Below, one piece after another: positions 33,703 to 45,509 of a stretch of 64,000 nucleotides of DNA. Both the position numbers and the translations under genes were made by a program. The DNA lies in the NCBI GenBank assembly GCA_047495785.1, contig JBLDXI010000015.1, positions 3,348,001-3,412,000 of the forward strand, given 5' to 3'. Under the pieces are notes generated by a model, which ran no database searches, was not told where the DNA came from, and saw only the letters and a program-made list of their open reading frames with translations. The stretch's first letter is position 1. Each line of letters starts with the position of its first letter. This stretch comes from Lepidodermella squamata. Taxonomy: Eukaryota; Gastrotricha.

Positions 33703-34835
33703 ATTTGGAGTAAATTTGGAAACTCTCTACTGATTTAGCAAGTGAAACGCGTTGACTCATCTTTTATGTACACTTTATCATATCTTTTGGGACTATGACG
33801 AATTCATACCTAATATGCAGTCTAGGCCTTATATATGGGATTTCCCGGGATCAAAACGTCACATTGCAAATTCGATTTTTTACAAATGTCCTGTTTACCT
33901 GCTCAGCTAAGCCTCTAGACACAGAGGAGCTGTAAACTGGTCTCAATAGATTAGTCATTTTTGAGAATTGAGAATAAGGATTTGAACTTCTGGAACCTTT
34001 CGTACGGACTTTCCGGTTTAGCTGATTCATTTATGAGAAGATCGCGAATGCTAACCATCAACAGTTAGTCAATAATATTTTCACGCTCAATCAAATAACC
34101 TTCCACCTCAGGTAATCGGTGGCAAACATTTGTAAGTAGTTTCATTCAAAAAATATGAAGATTTTGGTGGCGACTCCACCCCCTCCACCTCGTCTTTCAC
34201 ACTTCGCTGCTCTGCCGTGAAAAAATGATGCGCAGTTATGCAATTGACCAAAATGCCGTGTTTATCATCGCCTAATTTATTGGCTGTACTTTTACTAAGC
34301 TCGGGAAACGTTATCGTAGTTACTCCTCATCGCTACTGATCATAAAAAAACGGTAATAATGAGTCTCGCTAGCCGTAGTATCAGTGCGCGCGTGAAGACT
34401 CCTCCGAAACTATTTATCATACGCCCGCATCTGTTTTTTCGCTATGCCGCGTTTACCATACGTATAGTTTACGACAAAAAACAGCTGCAGTTCTGCGCTC
34501 CGCTCTAAAAATAATCGGTCCGTTGTATAGAGGTACCTTCAATTGTTGTTATTGTTGAATGCTAAAGCATATTAGCCACTTTTCCGCTTCCTATTTTTTT
34601 CTTATTTTTCAAGACATGACATGTATAAGTGGTTATTTATTACCGCAGCGATTTATTATAATATGCAAAATTTTCTGCTGCGGTGTTGTAAATTAATTGC
34701 GCCGGCGTGGACAATTTCCGCACTCAGTGTCCGAAAACGTGAACAATATCCTTTGTCCTATCCTCGTAATAGAAACTCACTTCTTATATTATAGAAACAA
34801 AACCTCAGAAAAAGGGGATTATTTTAGATTTTTAT

Positions 34836-36432
34836 ATGACAACCTACGACGAAAGCAGGTCGCTAGCTCTCGGGCGTGTCATGCTCGACGAGCTGGCGTC
34901 GAAAGGCTTCGACCTACGCGACGTGCCTTCCACCCTCGCCTTCATCACAGCTGAGCTGGGCCGGCCGGTGAACTACAGCGAATTCTACCTGCCGAAATGC
35001 AACCCGTCGCCTATCAGCGATTGCATAGACGGGCAACGGGTGCCAGAACTGTTCGGCGACGTCATGGGTCGGTACATGCGAAATCGGCTCGTTCTCATCC
35101 TCCCAGTCCTATACATCTTCACGGCAATATCTATCGTATCAAACGCGCTCGGAATTCGGGCTGTCGTCGGAATTCGATCGAAATTGCCTAGGCACTGGGT
35201 TTTGATGAACCTCTCGCTTTCAGATTGCCTTCTAGCTCCGTTAAACGCCATTAAAGTGAGCCAAAAATTGAAAAAAATCCGCCTTAACATTTCTTTTTTT
35301 CCTAGGTGACTTCAGAAGTTTTCGCCTATTCCGAATTTGACGAATTTTTTCGAAGTTATTTCAATTCGGTGTGGCAAGCATTTTTCCTCCTGTGCCCGCT
35401 GTCGTTGCTTTTCCTCGCGCTTGACAATGTGATCGCCGTGCTGTCGCCTTTCTTCTACGAACGCCGATCAGGATCAGGCGCGCGCGCTCTTATGCTGAGC
35501 GTCGGCGCCGCCGCGTGGTTCTGCATCATTCTGCTCGTCGTTTTGCTTAACGTGTTTCAAGTTCAATATTCATCAACCGTACAGCTCATCGTGGCAATTG
35601 TTCTGCTCATGATTATTGCAGTCACAGTCACGCTCTACCTAGCTCTGGCTCTGAAGGCCGAAAGTTACAGGCGAAAGCTGATGGTTATGGCTCTCCCATC
35701 CTCGGGTAAGCTTCGGGATTTTTTCGAAATTTCTACAATTTAAATTAAATTATAATGATTTATTTCAGCTGATCTTTTAGCATCACGTATGCCTCCTTAA
35801 TAAAATCTGATTTTCGATATTTTATTTTAAAATTTACACCGATTAATTTAATTAATTTATTAAATTTATTAAATTATAAATTTGTGTTTTTGATTTTTTT
35901 AGTGATGTCCAATGAGAAGCAGCAGCGTGAATTGTTAAGGAGTCGCATGAAAACGACCGCTACAACGCTGTCAATTGTGTTAACTCTGGCCGGCTTCTGG
36001 TCGCCTTTCATCACCTACCTTCTAATACCCGATTCGGCTAAATTTAGTCACGTACCTTTCTACATCAACTTCCTATGCGCCGCGCTGTGCCTTTTCCAGT
36101 TCGGAACCGCTGTCGATCCTATTGTTTACTGCTGTAGAATGGTTGAGGTTCGCCGGTCGTTGATTGCCACGGTAGTGCCCTCGTCATGTCGCGATCGCTT
36201 CACGAAAAATGGCGATCAGTACAATGATACAAAACGCCGTTCGACCATCGGCTCCAGCGTGCCACCACGGCGCTCGGAAATGTCCGATTTAACCCAACCC
36301 GAGCATTCGACTTCGTCGAAATGCGGCAATAATTCACCGGTTAAAAACGGTAAACAAACATTACCTAGCAGCAGGGATAAGGTCGACGAAACAGCTCAAA
36401 GCCTAATTCTGTCAAGTGATAATGCGCCGTAA
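34836..36432 (+). CDS. Orphan rhodopsin-like GPCR
   Basis: Three exons: 34836-35255, 35306-35705 and 35903-36432, giving 449 residues. About 85 extracellular N-terminal residues are followed by seven hydrophobic segments. Segment 1 is LVLILPVLYIFTAISIVSNALG with the conserved Asn, segment 2 is MNLSLSDCLLAP with the conserved Asp, and segment 7 ends DPIVYC, matching the (N/D)PxxY motif. After segment 3 the DRY motif is replaced by LDNVIAVLSP, so coupling may be unusual. The C-terminal tail is Ser/Thr-rich and lacks an obvious palmitoylation cluster beyond YCCR. The second intron (197 bp) contains a decoy acceptor at about 35768. The ligand is unknown. Convergent with the NLR-like gene. Confidence 0.82.
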
Positions 36433-36686
36433 AAGGTGAAAATAAACTCCCTTAATATTTTTTAGTTTATTTAAGATTGATGAATAATCAGCGATTATAG
36501 CCACAATCAAGGACGCTTTGATTTCGTCTTACTTAATTCTATAATTTTTTATTTTGTGTGTCGCCGCTTTTCATTTTATTCAGTCATGTCATTAAAATCA
36601 TGCCAGTTTATTTAAAAAAATAAAGCAAGTCGTTCTGCCTTTTTATAATATGCCAATTGATTTTTTTATTGCACTGATCAAAATGT

Positions 36687-39600
36687 CTAAATTTCACGGC
36701 TACTTCTTCCGGATTGCCCATCTTTACTGCCCGAGAAGATTGCCGGTGTTTTCAGAGGTGATATTGCCGTTCTCGACCTTGCCGCTATTCCCATGGCGTC
36801 AAGGTGGCTCAGCTCTTGAACAACAGCAGAGTGTCCAGATGCAACCGCATGCATCAGTGCCGTCCTGCCGTCTTTATCTTTCAGTTTCGAAAGACGCGGT
36901 TCTTTTTCGAATAGGTACACGGCAACGTCAAGGTGGCCATACCGGGCAGCGCACATAAGAACGTTGACACCGTTAATGTCGGATATTTTAAGCGCGTCGC
37001 TGTAGGCGTGGTACAGAAATTCGATAGCGTCGATGTGTCCGCCGGAAACTGCGTACATAAGCGCGGTCCAACCGTTTCTATCCTTTAGTGTGACACTGCA
37101 AAAAATAGAAAATGAAAATAAAATCATCTCCGAAATATTAGGATTAGAAATGGTACTGCATTATCAAAAATTCAGTGATTTTTCCGATATCAACGATTTA
37201 TAGGAGGCCAGCATTGAGAATTATGATGCACAACTGACGCCACTAGTAGCTGAAATAACAAATCGTAGGACCATAGGAGACATCGATATCGATCAAGAAA
37301 GGCTAATCCCGAAATCGCAACATTTCGTGAAGCTAAAATTGAGTAATGGAACCTTTTTGGACCTTTTTAAGAACTAAAAAAGTTGTTCCCCGAAATTGAA
37401 AATTGTCCGTGAGAATATCATGGCCTTTGAATATTGAATTTTCGAAGCATTTTAAGCTTGAGTAATTCTCCTTAATTTTATTTCTTATGTTTAAAACAGA
37501 GGAGCTATCACTGAGGGTTCAATTGATAAAAGTACATTCTTACCTGACAGGGTTGACCAGGTGGAGAAACTCAACAATCGCGAAATGTCCCGATTTAGCA
37601 GCGTACATGAGCAGTGTCAAACCGGTGTATTTATCTTGAAATCCAGCCAAATCCGTTCGCTTGTCGACGTAGTACTCAACCAGGTCAAGAAACCCGTTAC
37701 CCGCCGCCATCATCGCGGGCTTTTCCAAGTTCTCCTCACCCTGTGTCCGATTGAGCAAAAAATCAACAACTTCCAGGTTGCCGCTGAATGACGCATGGGT
37801 CATCGCATTCCAGCCGTTGTTATCCTGTATCGGCAGAATATCGACGTATCGATCGCATAGAAATTGCACGATTTTCTGGTGGTTGTTAGCCGCGGCAAAC
37901 ATCAGAGCCGTGCAACCAGTTCGATTCTTGTGCTTCACAGCGCTTGGGAATAGCTCCGTGATTTTGATTAAAACATCAACAGCGCCTTTTCTAGCGGCAC
38001 ATAACAGCAGCTCGCCCTGATCGTTTTTGTTCAACGCCTTGCCGTCGTAGGAATTGACGAAATTTTCAAAGGCTGCCACGCTGTCTTTATCATGTAGGCA
38101 GTCGAAAAACTTGCGGTAAGACTCATTCAGGCAAAAATCATCCTCCCATTTTCGTTCCTCATGCAATTTTTGCGTCGGTTGTCCTAACATTTCGATCAGG
38201 CTAACTCGATCCGGAGTGTATCGCCACGTGTCTTTATCGCCGAATAAATGCTGTAGTAAACTTTTCGGCTTCCCGTTATTTTTCGTGGGATTAATCGAGA
38301 GACTCAAATCTCGATCCTCGTTAACCAGTGAAACGATATCGATTCGAAATTCGCGAAGCTTGAAAATGATTTCACGAATCAATCGATACGAAATACTAGC
38401 GCCGAAGAATGAATTCGGATTTATCGCCCAGTTGATAGTGTAGAGATAGTGCAGGAACGTCATGCCGTTAGTTTCAGGCGACTTTTGACGGCAAAGTTCG
38501 GCCAGATCAGCCGCCTCAAGCTTCTCAATCGCCTTTGACAGCAATAGAAGCCGCCGCTGTTTCACAGCTTCGTACAACTTTTTCGTTGAATATGGATGGA
38601 TAGATTCAGCTTTTTTAGTGTTCAGCCGGCCTGTTATAATTCGAAGCCGAATTTTGCTTAGCGATTGATCTGGCAGTTTGTAGACACCCGCCGCATGATT
38701 CGCAGCAGCTTCGTGCAGCATTTGATGAATAAACCAACATTCTTCACCTTAAAAACGGAAATTAAAATGTCTTAAAATTCAGTTTCAATTAAAGAAACCT
38801 GGGTTATTCGCGACTGTTTTCCGGACGAGGGACTTGTCTGCTAGAAGTTGGCACATTCGCTCTGTAGCCGAACGATTTTGAGGGTCATGATCCCACAAAA
38901 TAGCCAAATCTTGAATGCTAACAGGCTCGCCGGGGTCAAACATCAGAAACACATAGTACGCCTTTCTAAGCTTGTCTGCCAGCATTTTTAGGCTGAACTC
39001 GAAAAGCTGGACAACACTTCCGTACTGATTTCCAACATTTAACGTGCTAACATTTGAAGCCATGAAGGTTTGAAACTGCTCTTGCTGGACGTTTTTGAGA
39101 TTAGCCGCGACTAAACTAGCCATTAAAGGTAGCCCGTAACAACGCTGGGCTACAGCTTGAATTTGTTTAGTCGTCAAAGTTTCATTCAGAGAGTAAGTTA
39201 TCTCCAACATTTCCGTAATGTTTTCATCGGTCAATTCAGTGACGCGTAAAACTTGCCCGATCAAAGGAACTTTTTGGTACAACGGCGTAGTTAAAACGAC
39301 AGGATCTCTTGAAATCACGATACACGGAACGCCCGGGTGGACTTGGCGGAAAAATTGCAGTAGATCCTCGTTGAAAACATCGTCCAGTATGAAAATTGCC
39401 TGCTCGGAAAATTGCCTGAAAAAATCGACGAATTGCGCCAGGCGGGTGAATTTTGTGATTTTGCCGAAGCGGGCGTTAACTTTAGCCAAGAGAGCTTTTA
39501 GGAAGGTTCGTTGCTGCTTCACGCCGAATTCTTTCGGCTTCTGCCACTCGAAGCAGTTCAACCAAACTGCAGCTCTTACACTGCACGTGTTGAGGAAAAA

Positions 39601-40391
39601 TTCACGATTCGATTTCTCGGTGAAGACTCGCTCGATTAATGTGGTTTTTCCAACCCCACCATCACCCGCGATTAGTAAAGAGCCTTGTCTAGGGTTCGCA
39701 CAAACTGATTGAATCCCCCTCAGAATTTCCATCTCATAATTTGATCTTTCATAGTATTGAGCCGGTTTTTGAATATTTATCGCTCGAAATCTGAAAATAT
39801 TTCAGTGATTTTATTTTAAAATAATTTTTTAAGCTGGCTTACTTTCTAACTTCCAGGCCCGAAGGAGCTCGAATTACGTTCATGTTGAGCATTTCGAACA
39901 AATGAACTCGAAGAACTTCGTTCGGATCTTCCTCTTTCAAATAGTCAACCTCTACTTTGCCGCCTTTCAATGCGTAGAACCAGTCGTCGAATTTGAATGG
40001 AATCGCCTTAGCTCGAACGAAAACCATCTTTTTATTCTGATCAGCTGCTAGCATAGCCTCGCGTTGGCAGTCGAAATTTGTCTGATACCGCTCGCTGTAG
40101 ACAATTATCACCAAATCAGCTAATTTTATCGCCTGTAACAATTCAAAATCTGGAAGGCTGAATCTAATGAAGAAAAGGGCTTACCTTTGCTATTTTGTCG
40201 TACTTTTCTTCATCGAATTTGCTAATAGGAACATTGATGTAAGGAACAAATCGTCCAGATTGCAGCAGATAGTCAGCCACTTTATGAGCGATTTCAGTCG
40301 TGCTAGCTGTATCGATTCGGTCATAGCTGATATAGATTGTTGGCCTGAAACTTATCGCCGATGTCTGTCTGCTGTCAGCATCGTCTTCCAT
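36687..40391 (-). CDS. TIR-NB-ARC-ankyrin (NLR-like) protein
   Basis: Five exons: 40185-40391, 39843-40132, 38799-39790, 37544-38747 and 36687-37095, all frame-consistent, giving 1033 residues. Residues ~17-150 are a TIR domain: IYISYDRIDT start, then LVIIVYSERYQTNFDCQREAM, in which Glu94 occupies the NADase catalytic position (S-x-C-x-x-E type). Residues ~180-520 are an NB-ARC ATPase: Walker A GDGGVGKTT (208-216), Walker B IFILDD (to 303), sensor-like IVISRD, GLPL (385-388), winged helix with LAILWD as in Apaf-1, and IHQ at the MHD/LHD position. A helical linker follows. From about residue 700 there are about eight ankyrin repeats (TALMFAAANNH, LLMYAAKSGH, TALMYAVSGGH, TALMHAVASGH). Predicted cytosolic sensor or cell-death STAND ATPase; ligand unknown. 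Confidence 0.9.
37096..37543 (-). other. Intron 4 of the NLR-like gene with antisense dispersed repeat
   Basis: 448-bp intron between the exons encoding the ankyrin repeats. Near 37170-37205 it carries, in antisense, the TTGATATCGGAAAAATC block also present in the TMEM9 and Rab-NEK introns. Confidence 0.5.
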
Positions 40392-41568
40392 TTTTTTTTT
40401 ACAGAAAAGCTGTACTCTTTTTTGCGAAGCTAGTTCTATCTGTTTTTTGCTGTAAGCGTCTATAAGCCTGCCAGGTTTGTCCTTGTGGTATCAAGTAAAC
40501 GCTTCGGTCTTCGTTACCATGGGGCGACGACCGGTGAAAATCAATGGCGTTGCTTAAGGAATGAGATTCCATGTGTGGTCGAAAAAAGGAGGTTTGCTCG
40601 TCAAAAATTTACGCACCGAATCGACCGGAATCAACCTTTAATGCCTGATTTTACACCGATAAACACCTTCACAACCAACGATGAGCTTCAATGATTTATT
40701 GATTAATTATTATTCATTGTCCTGGAAATTTTTAGGCTGGTCGATTCAGCATTCAGCATTCAGCGATAAGGAAATGTTTTCGTGTAGCATTTCGCTATGA
40801 TCTTTCGAATGAAAAGAAGAGTTGAAACAATAAAATTTGCCGGCGGTTATTCATTCATTGCTTTGATTCACGTGGACACCGTAATACACTCACGTGTTTT
40901 TTTCTAAGAAATAAAGCACTGCATTAAGTTGTCGCCAACTAGGTTTTTTCGTGATGCGTGTTTTTTTCAATCCAGGCGAACTAACACATGCTCAGGCCTG
41001 GCGTAATGGTTGTCAAATGAACGACAGCCTTATCAAGTAAAACAAGGTTTAGTCAAGCTTCTATTCATTGCTTTGTATCGATTCCCATCTTCCAAAGTTC
41101 AAGGTCAGTTTGGCTATGTAATAAAATGTTTTAAGGCGTTTCTTCAAGGTTAAAATAGCTATTCATTTTATCAATAAATATTTTTGAAAGCCAACGTTTA
41201 CATTGAAATGAAAATACGCCCATGTCCATTGACTAGAAATTCCTGACTTCAATGACAAGTGTGTAGAGCTGTGGCTATATATGTGGTTTGTAAGCCGAGT
41301 TTATACGCAAAAAATAGGCTTAAATGAAGCATAATATAAGTTGCACGAATCCGCCGTATAATGGGTAATCTAAGATGTTATTGTACAATATATATTGCCA
41401 GGTGATATGGTATACTATACGAAGAGCCTCTGTATCTAAATGCTAATTTGTAAAAAAAATCAGAGTTTTATACATCAATCCGACAATGGACTTTGCCGTG
41501 AATTATTTAAGCATTCTTTTCTATTTTTCGCTTTCTTGTAGGTCTGCAGCTGGTTATAATCAAAAGAA
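40392..41568. other. Divergent intergenic region, NLR-like gene to Rab-NEK gene
   Basis: No gene is recognised. It presumably holds both promoters. A few short open frames lack domains. Confidence 0.4.
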
Positions 41569-44280
41569 ATGTCCTCATACCTGCCACTAGAAGATTGCTT
41601 CGTTTTCAAAAGTAATATCCGTAATTTTCATTAGCTTAAATTCTATTTTGTTCTCCATCAGTCGTGTTGGTCGGCGATTCTGGAGTAGGAAAGAGCAATG
41701 TCTTATCTAGGGAACGCAATCGAGGCAGCTCGTTAAGTGGAAAGGAATTGAATTCGCCTGGGGTTGAATTCGTCACCCGAACATGCCAGATCGAGAAAAA
41801 ATTAGTGAAAGCTCAGGTAATTTATAATATAAATTTTATTTTATTTTAATATTGAAGCGTTTCTCATTACAGATCTGGGATACATCGGGGAAAGAAAGCT
41901 TCCGTCAAATAACCAATGCGTAATTTTTTTGCTTTTTTCGATTGAAGCTACCTTATATTTTATGTTATACCTTAATTTTATGATTAATTTATAATTTAAT
42001 ATATTAATATAGGTATATAATTTAATAATATATAATATAATTTATACGAAATTTTTTTCAATTTTTAACAGAATTTACCGTGGAGCTTATGGAGCGATGC
42101 TTGTCTACGACATCTCACAAGCCACCTCTTTTGAGCACTGTTCTAATTGGCTGCGAGAACTCCGCGAACATTCCGATAACGAGCTGGTCGTCATGCTTGT
42201 TGGCAACAAATGCGACTTGGAGCACAAGCGCGCGGTTTCCACGGAAAAAGGCCGCTGGTTTGCCGAGCGCAACGGACTCATGTTTATGGAAACGTCCACC
42301 TTCGACGCAAACACCGTCGATACAGCCTTCAGCTGCTTGTTGACAGGTAAATACATATAATTTATGACGGCTTAATAGAAAACTATGAATCCTATCACCT
42401 CAAAATTTTTTATTTCCACAACCTTGTAGTTATGTTGAAAAGCTTTCAATTTTTGCTTCCGGGAATGCTGATATTATCGGAAAAATCACTTATTTTTTTA
42501 ATCGATACTTGGAATCGATATCGACCCTTATTTTTCGTAAAATTCTAGGGATGACTCATTTTTGGGAAATTTAATGTTGGAACCCTATAATTGGTACTTA
42601 TTTCCTATTTTCTAGAAATAATGCGTCGCCGGAATTCCAGTCAGCCGCCAAGCCGTGACAACTCGATGGCTTTCATGCACACAGCCGAAACGTTGGCAGT
42701 TCGAACGGCACAACTTCAAAGCTCGATATCGCGCTTAGAGAAGGTCCGTAGTCAATCAGACGCCGGTCTACAGAGGATGATGCCCTTATCTGAAATCGTA
42801 ACCTCCCTTTCTCAGGAATTGCGTGAAGCCAGGCGTCAAGAAGCTATCAATCGAACAAGACTCGAGGAGGAGATCAACAAACGGCAACACCTGGAACATG
42901 CCGAACTGCTGAATGGCTCTATTTCGCCGATTAAGGAGGTGGTTTTATTCTGAAATTACTTCAGCATTGTTTCATTATTTTTTGAAATTAGAAGTTTAGT
43001 TTGCTATCTCTTGGTAAGGAGATAGCTTCTAGGTCCGACTACACCGTCTTGAAACATCTCGGCGGAGGTCAGTTTGACAGGGTTTGCTTGGCTGTTCGCA
43101 AGTCGGACCATGCCAAGTTCGCCATCAAGGAGGTGAATTGGACTGGCATATCCGAGGCCGGCAATTGTAAATACTCGTCGAAAGAACTGATTGCCATGGC
43201 GACGGAAGAAGCCGAGCAAATGGTCATATTGCAACACCCTAATATTTTACGGGTTTTCGGATTTTTTGAAGGTTTGAATTAAATTAATAACAAATTTAAC
43301 AAACGACTAATGCTACTTCAAATCGGCTGTCTATTAAGATGATATGGGTATTTTTGATAAACGCAAGTCATAGAAATTAACAGAAATTAGCTTTTAGCTA
43401 ATACAAATAATTTAATCAGGCTAGAAAAATCTATCAATTATTTACTACGAATTAACCTAGTTAGCTTAGCCTTCGCTATAGCTATTCTAGGATAGCGGTT
43501 TTGTGACTTTTGTCCTATTTTAGAATGTGTCGGCGGTCATCTTTGTCATCATTTGATCATGGAACACTTTGAATCGGGAGAGCTGTACGATCTGCTACAA
43601 CGGCGCGAAGGAAATCTATTTACCCCAGCTCAGATAATTCCTTGGATCGAGCAACTGTGTTCGGCTGTAAAATATCTTCACGACAGAGAAATACTTCATC
43701 GAGATATCAAAACTTCGGTAAACGAAAAATCATCGAAATCTCTCGAATTTTTTACGGAATTTTTTATCTAGAATATTTTCTGCCTGGACGGGAATCGCAT
43801 CTTGAAACTTGGCGACTTTGGTCTGTCAAAAGATGTCAAGCAAGCAACAAAACGTACCACGATTCCTGAACGGTATATTGCGCCCGAAATGCTTGGGACG
43901 GACGAACCTCCTTACACCGACAAATGCGATGTCTGGAGCCTCGGCGTTGCTATCTACGAAATCGCCTGCCTTCAACTACCCGTAAATTGATAGGAAATTG
44001 TAGTCATTTTTCACATGTCTGTTTTTAGTTTGACAGCCACGAAGGGAATCGTGAAGCAATCAAAGAAAAAGTTCTTGAGTGAGTTTCATAGACTGATTCG
44101 TTTGAAATATAATCTCGCTGAATTCGTAGGGAAACGCCTAAGCCGATTCCAAGCATTTACGGGTCGAATTTGCAGCAGCTTATCGATAATATGCTTCAAA
44201 AAGATCCGGTCCGACGTGTTGCCATGCCTCGAGCTCTACGGCTCGCTATTCTACTTTCAGAAATGGACACAACCGAATGA
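41569..44280 (+). CDS. Rab11-like GTPase fused to a NEK-type protein kinase
   Basis: Ten exons: 41569-41611, 41662-41816, 41873-41919, 42072-42346, 42616-42938, 42992-43271, 43524-43717, 43772-43981, 44029-44078, 44130-44280; 575 residues with every junction in frame. Residues ~14-175 are a Rab domain: GDSGVGKS (19-26), GVEFVTRT, WDTSGKE, NKCD, ETSTFD. The switch II Gln is Lys73 and switch I reads NSPG instead of STIG. Residues ~176-281 form a predicted coiled coil (LQSSISRLEKVR, QELREARRQEAI) in place of a prenylated tail. Residues ~298-560 are a NEK-like kinase: LGGGQFDRV, Lys327 in FAIK, HRDIKTSN (Asp435), DFG (454-456), IAPEM, WSLGVAIYEIACLQLPF, DNMLQKDPVRR. No Met lies between the exon-6 acceptor and the kinase Gly loop, so the kinase needs the upstream exons. 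Confidence 0.8.
42440..42600. repeat. Dispersed intronic repeat, copy 2
   Basis: Rab-NEK intron 4 contains ATATTATCGGAAAAATCACT, AATCGATACTTGGAATCGATATCG and TGTTGGAACCCTATAATTGG in the same order as the TMEM9 intron copy (29975-30140). Confidence 0.55.
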
Positions 44281-45509
44281 AAATAACTTGATTTAACGTT
44301 CCCGTTGTATCATCTTCTGTTCATTATTTAATCAGCGCTAATATTATGTGTTTCTTATGATATTCTAAGAGCTTGTTGGTTATGCTATAGATACCTGTTA
44401 CCTGTTACAAACGAAGAGACTGCTCGTTTTAGACCTTTTAGTATGATTTCTCGGAAGAAAAAGAGAATAAAAGTCGTAATTTATTTTACCCCTTCAGCTG
44501 CAGGACCTCGGAATATTGAACGCTTAAATGATGGTTTCTAGGTGAAGATTCCCATCAGCTCAATCATGAAATATCAGGTCTTCAGATCCCCAAGAGGTAT
44601 ATATTTTCTCTCTGACGAATCGTTTTATTCCGCTTCTGAGCACCAGAATTCTAAAATTCTACCAAATTTCTACGGATGGACGACGACTTCTGATGCGAAC
44701 CCACAATTGATCGCAACTGCGCAATTATGCAGGATGAAGAGGGAGGGTTTGACGCAAATTGATGGGTTATGACTTACTGCTCCGTGAATAAACACGATCT
44801 GATCCATTTACTCACTGTCCGATTTAAAATATTTGATCAATTTAATTTTAGATGAGTAATGATGAAGGCCTCGCACCTTCCGTTCTCGTCGCATTGCAAT
44901 AAGCAGTCGCTCGATTATATTGCAGTAGGGACTCGATAATTTTATTTTACGCATTTAAAGGCCTCAAAAATCATAATTATCATTATTAATTTTCCGGACG
45001 ACCATCGTTGTTTATCGGCTATATCGATTCCCAGCAGTCGTCGCGCGTTTTTTCCCTCCCCTTTCGTGTCACCATGCTACGCAACTCGATAATGACTCGA
45101 TATCTGTATATATAACACACTATCGCAGAATAATATTTTATTCAAGTAGATGTTGTATATTATGAATAAGAAGTAAAATGGCCAGCACATAATATTTCTG
45201 CCTGAGTGATAGACTGGATGATCGACTGCATCAGTAGTTCGCGGATGCGTGTCGCGACAACCAGTCAACATCGAATAATAACTCTCATTTGCATTTATTT
45301 ATTATAACGCAATAATTCGGCTAGAAATTTTATTAGTTAATTCATTATTTATTTATAGATTCTGCGTCGCGCGCCCGAGTTTCGCCGATTTTTTCGCACA
45401 ACAAAAATAACAAACATATAAAAACACTGCGAGAACAACTAAAAGCCTTGTATATCCATCCATTATTTTATAACAAGGTTAAAGCTGATTATTACTGAAA
45501 TCATTCCAA
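44281..45509. other. Intergenic region between the Rab-NEK and Rab11-like genes
   Basis: No confident gene. A frame at about 44542-44772 follows an acceptor-like TTTCTAG and encodes ~76 residues (contains SEHQNSKILPNFYGW) without a family match. It could be a stray exon or part of a 3' UTR. Confidence 0.35.

Larger units (their letters stand above)
30695..34835. other. Gene-poor region between TMEM9 and the GPCR
   Basis: About 4.1 kb with no gene recognised on either strand. It contains a MITE (31138-31575), a short CT-rich run near 32290, a small hexamer repeat (33675-33702) and the GPCR promoter. Its open frames are short and lack family features. Confidence 0.5.

Noticed and set aside
35768-35800. 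Alternative acceptor for GPCR exon 3 at about 35768
   Set aside because: Using it brings an in-frame stop quickly; the acceptor at 35902 keeps frame and restores the receptor.
44542-44772. 76-codon frame after an acceptor-like site
   Set aside because: No ATG near the start in a good context and no family match; too weak to call.
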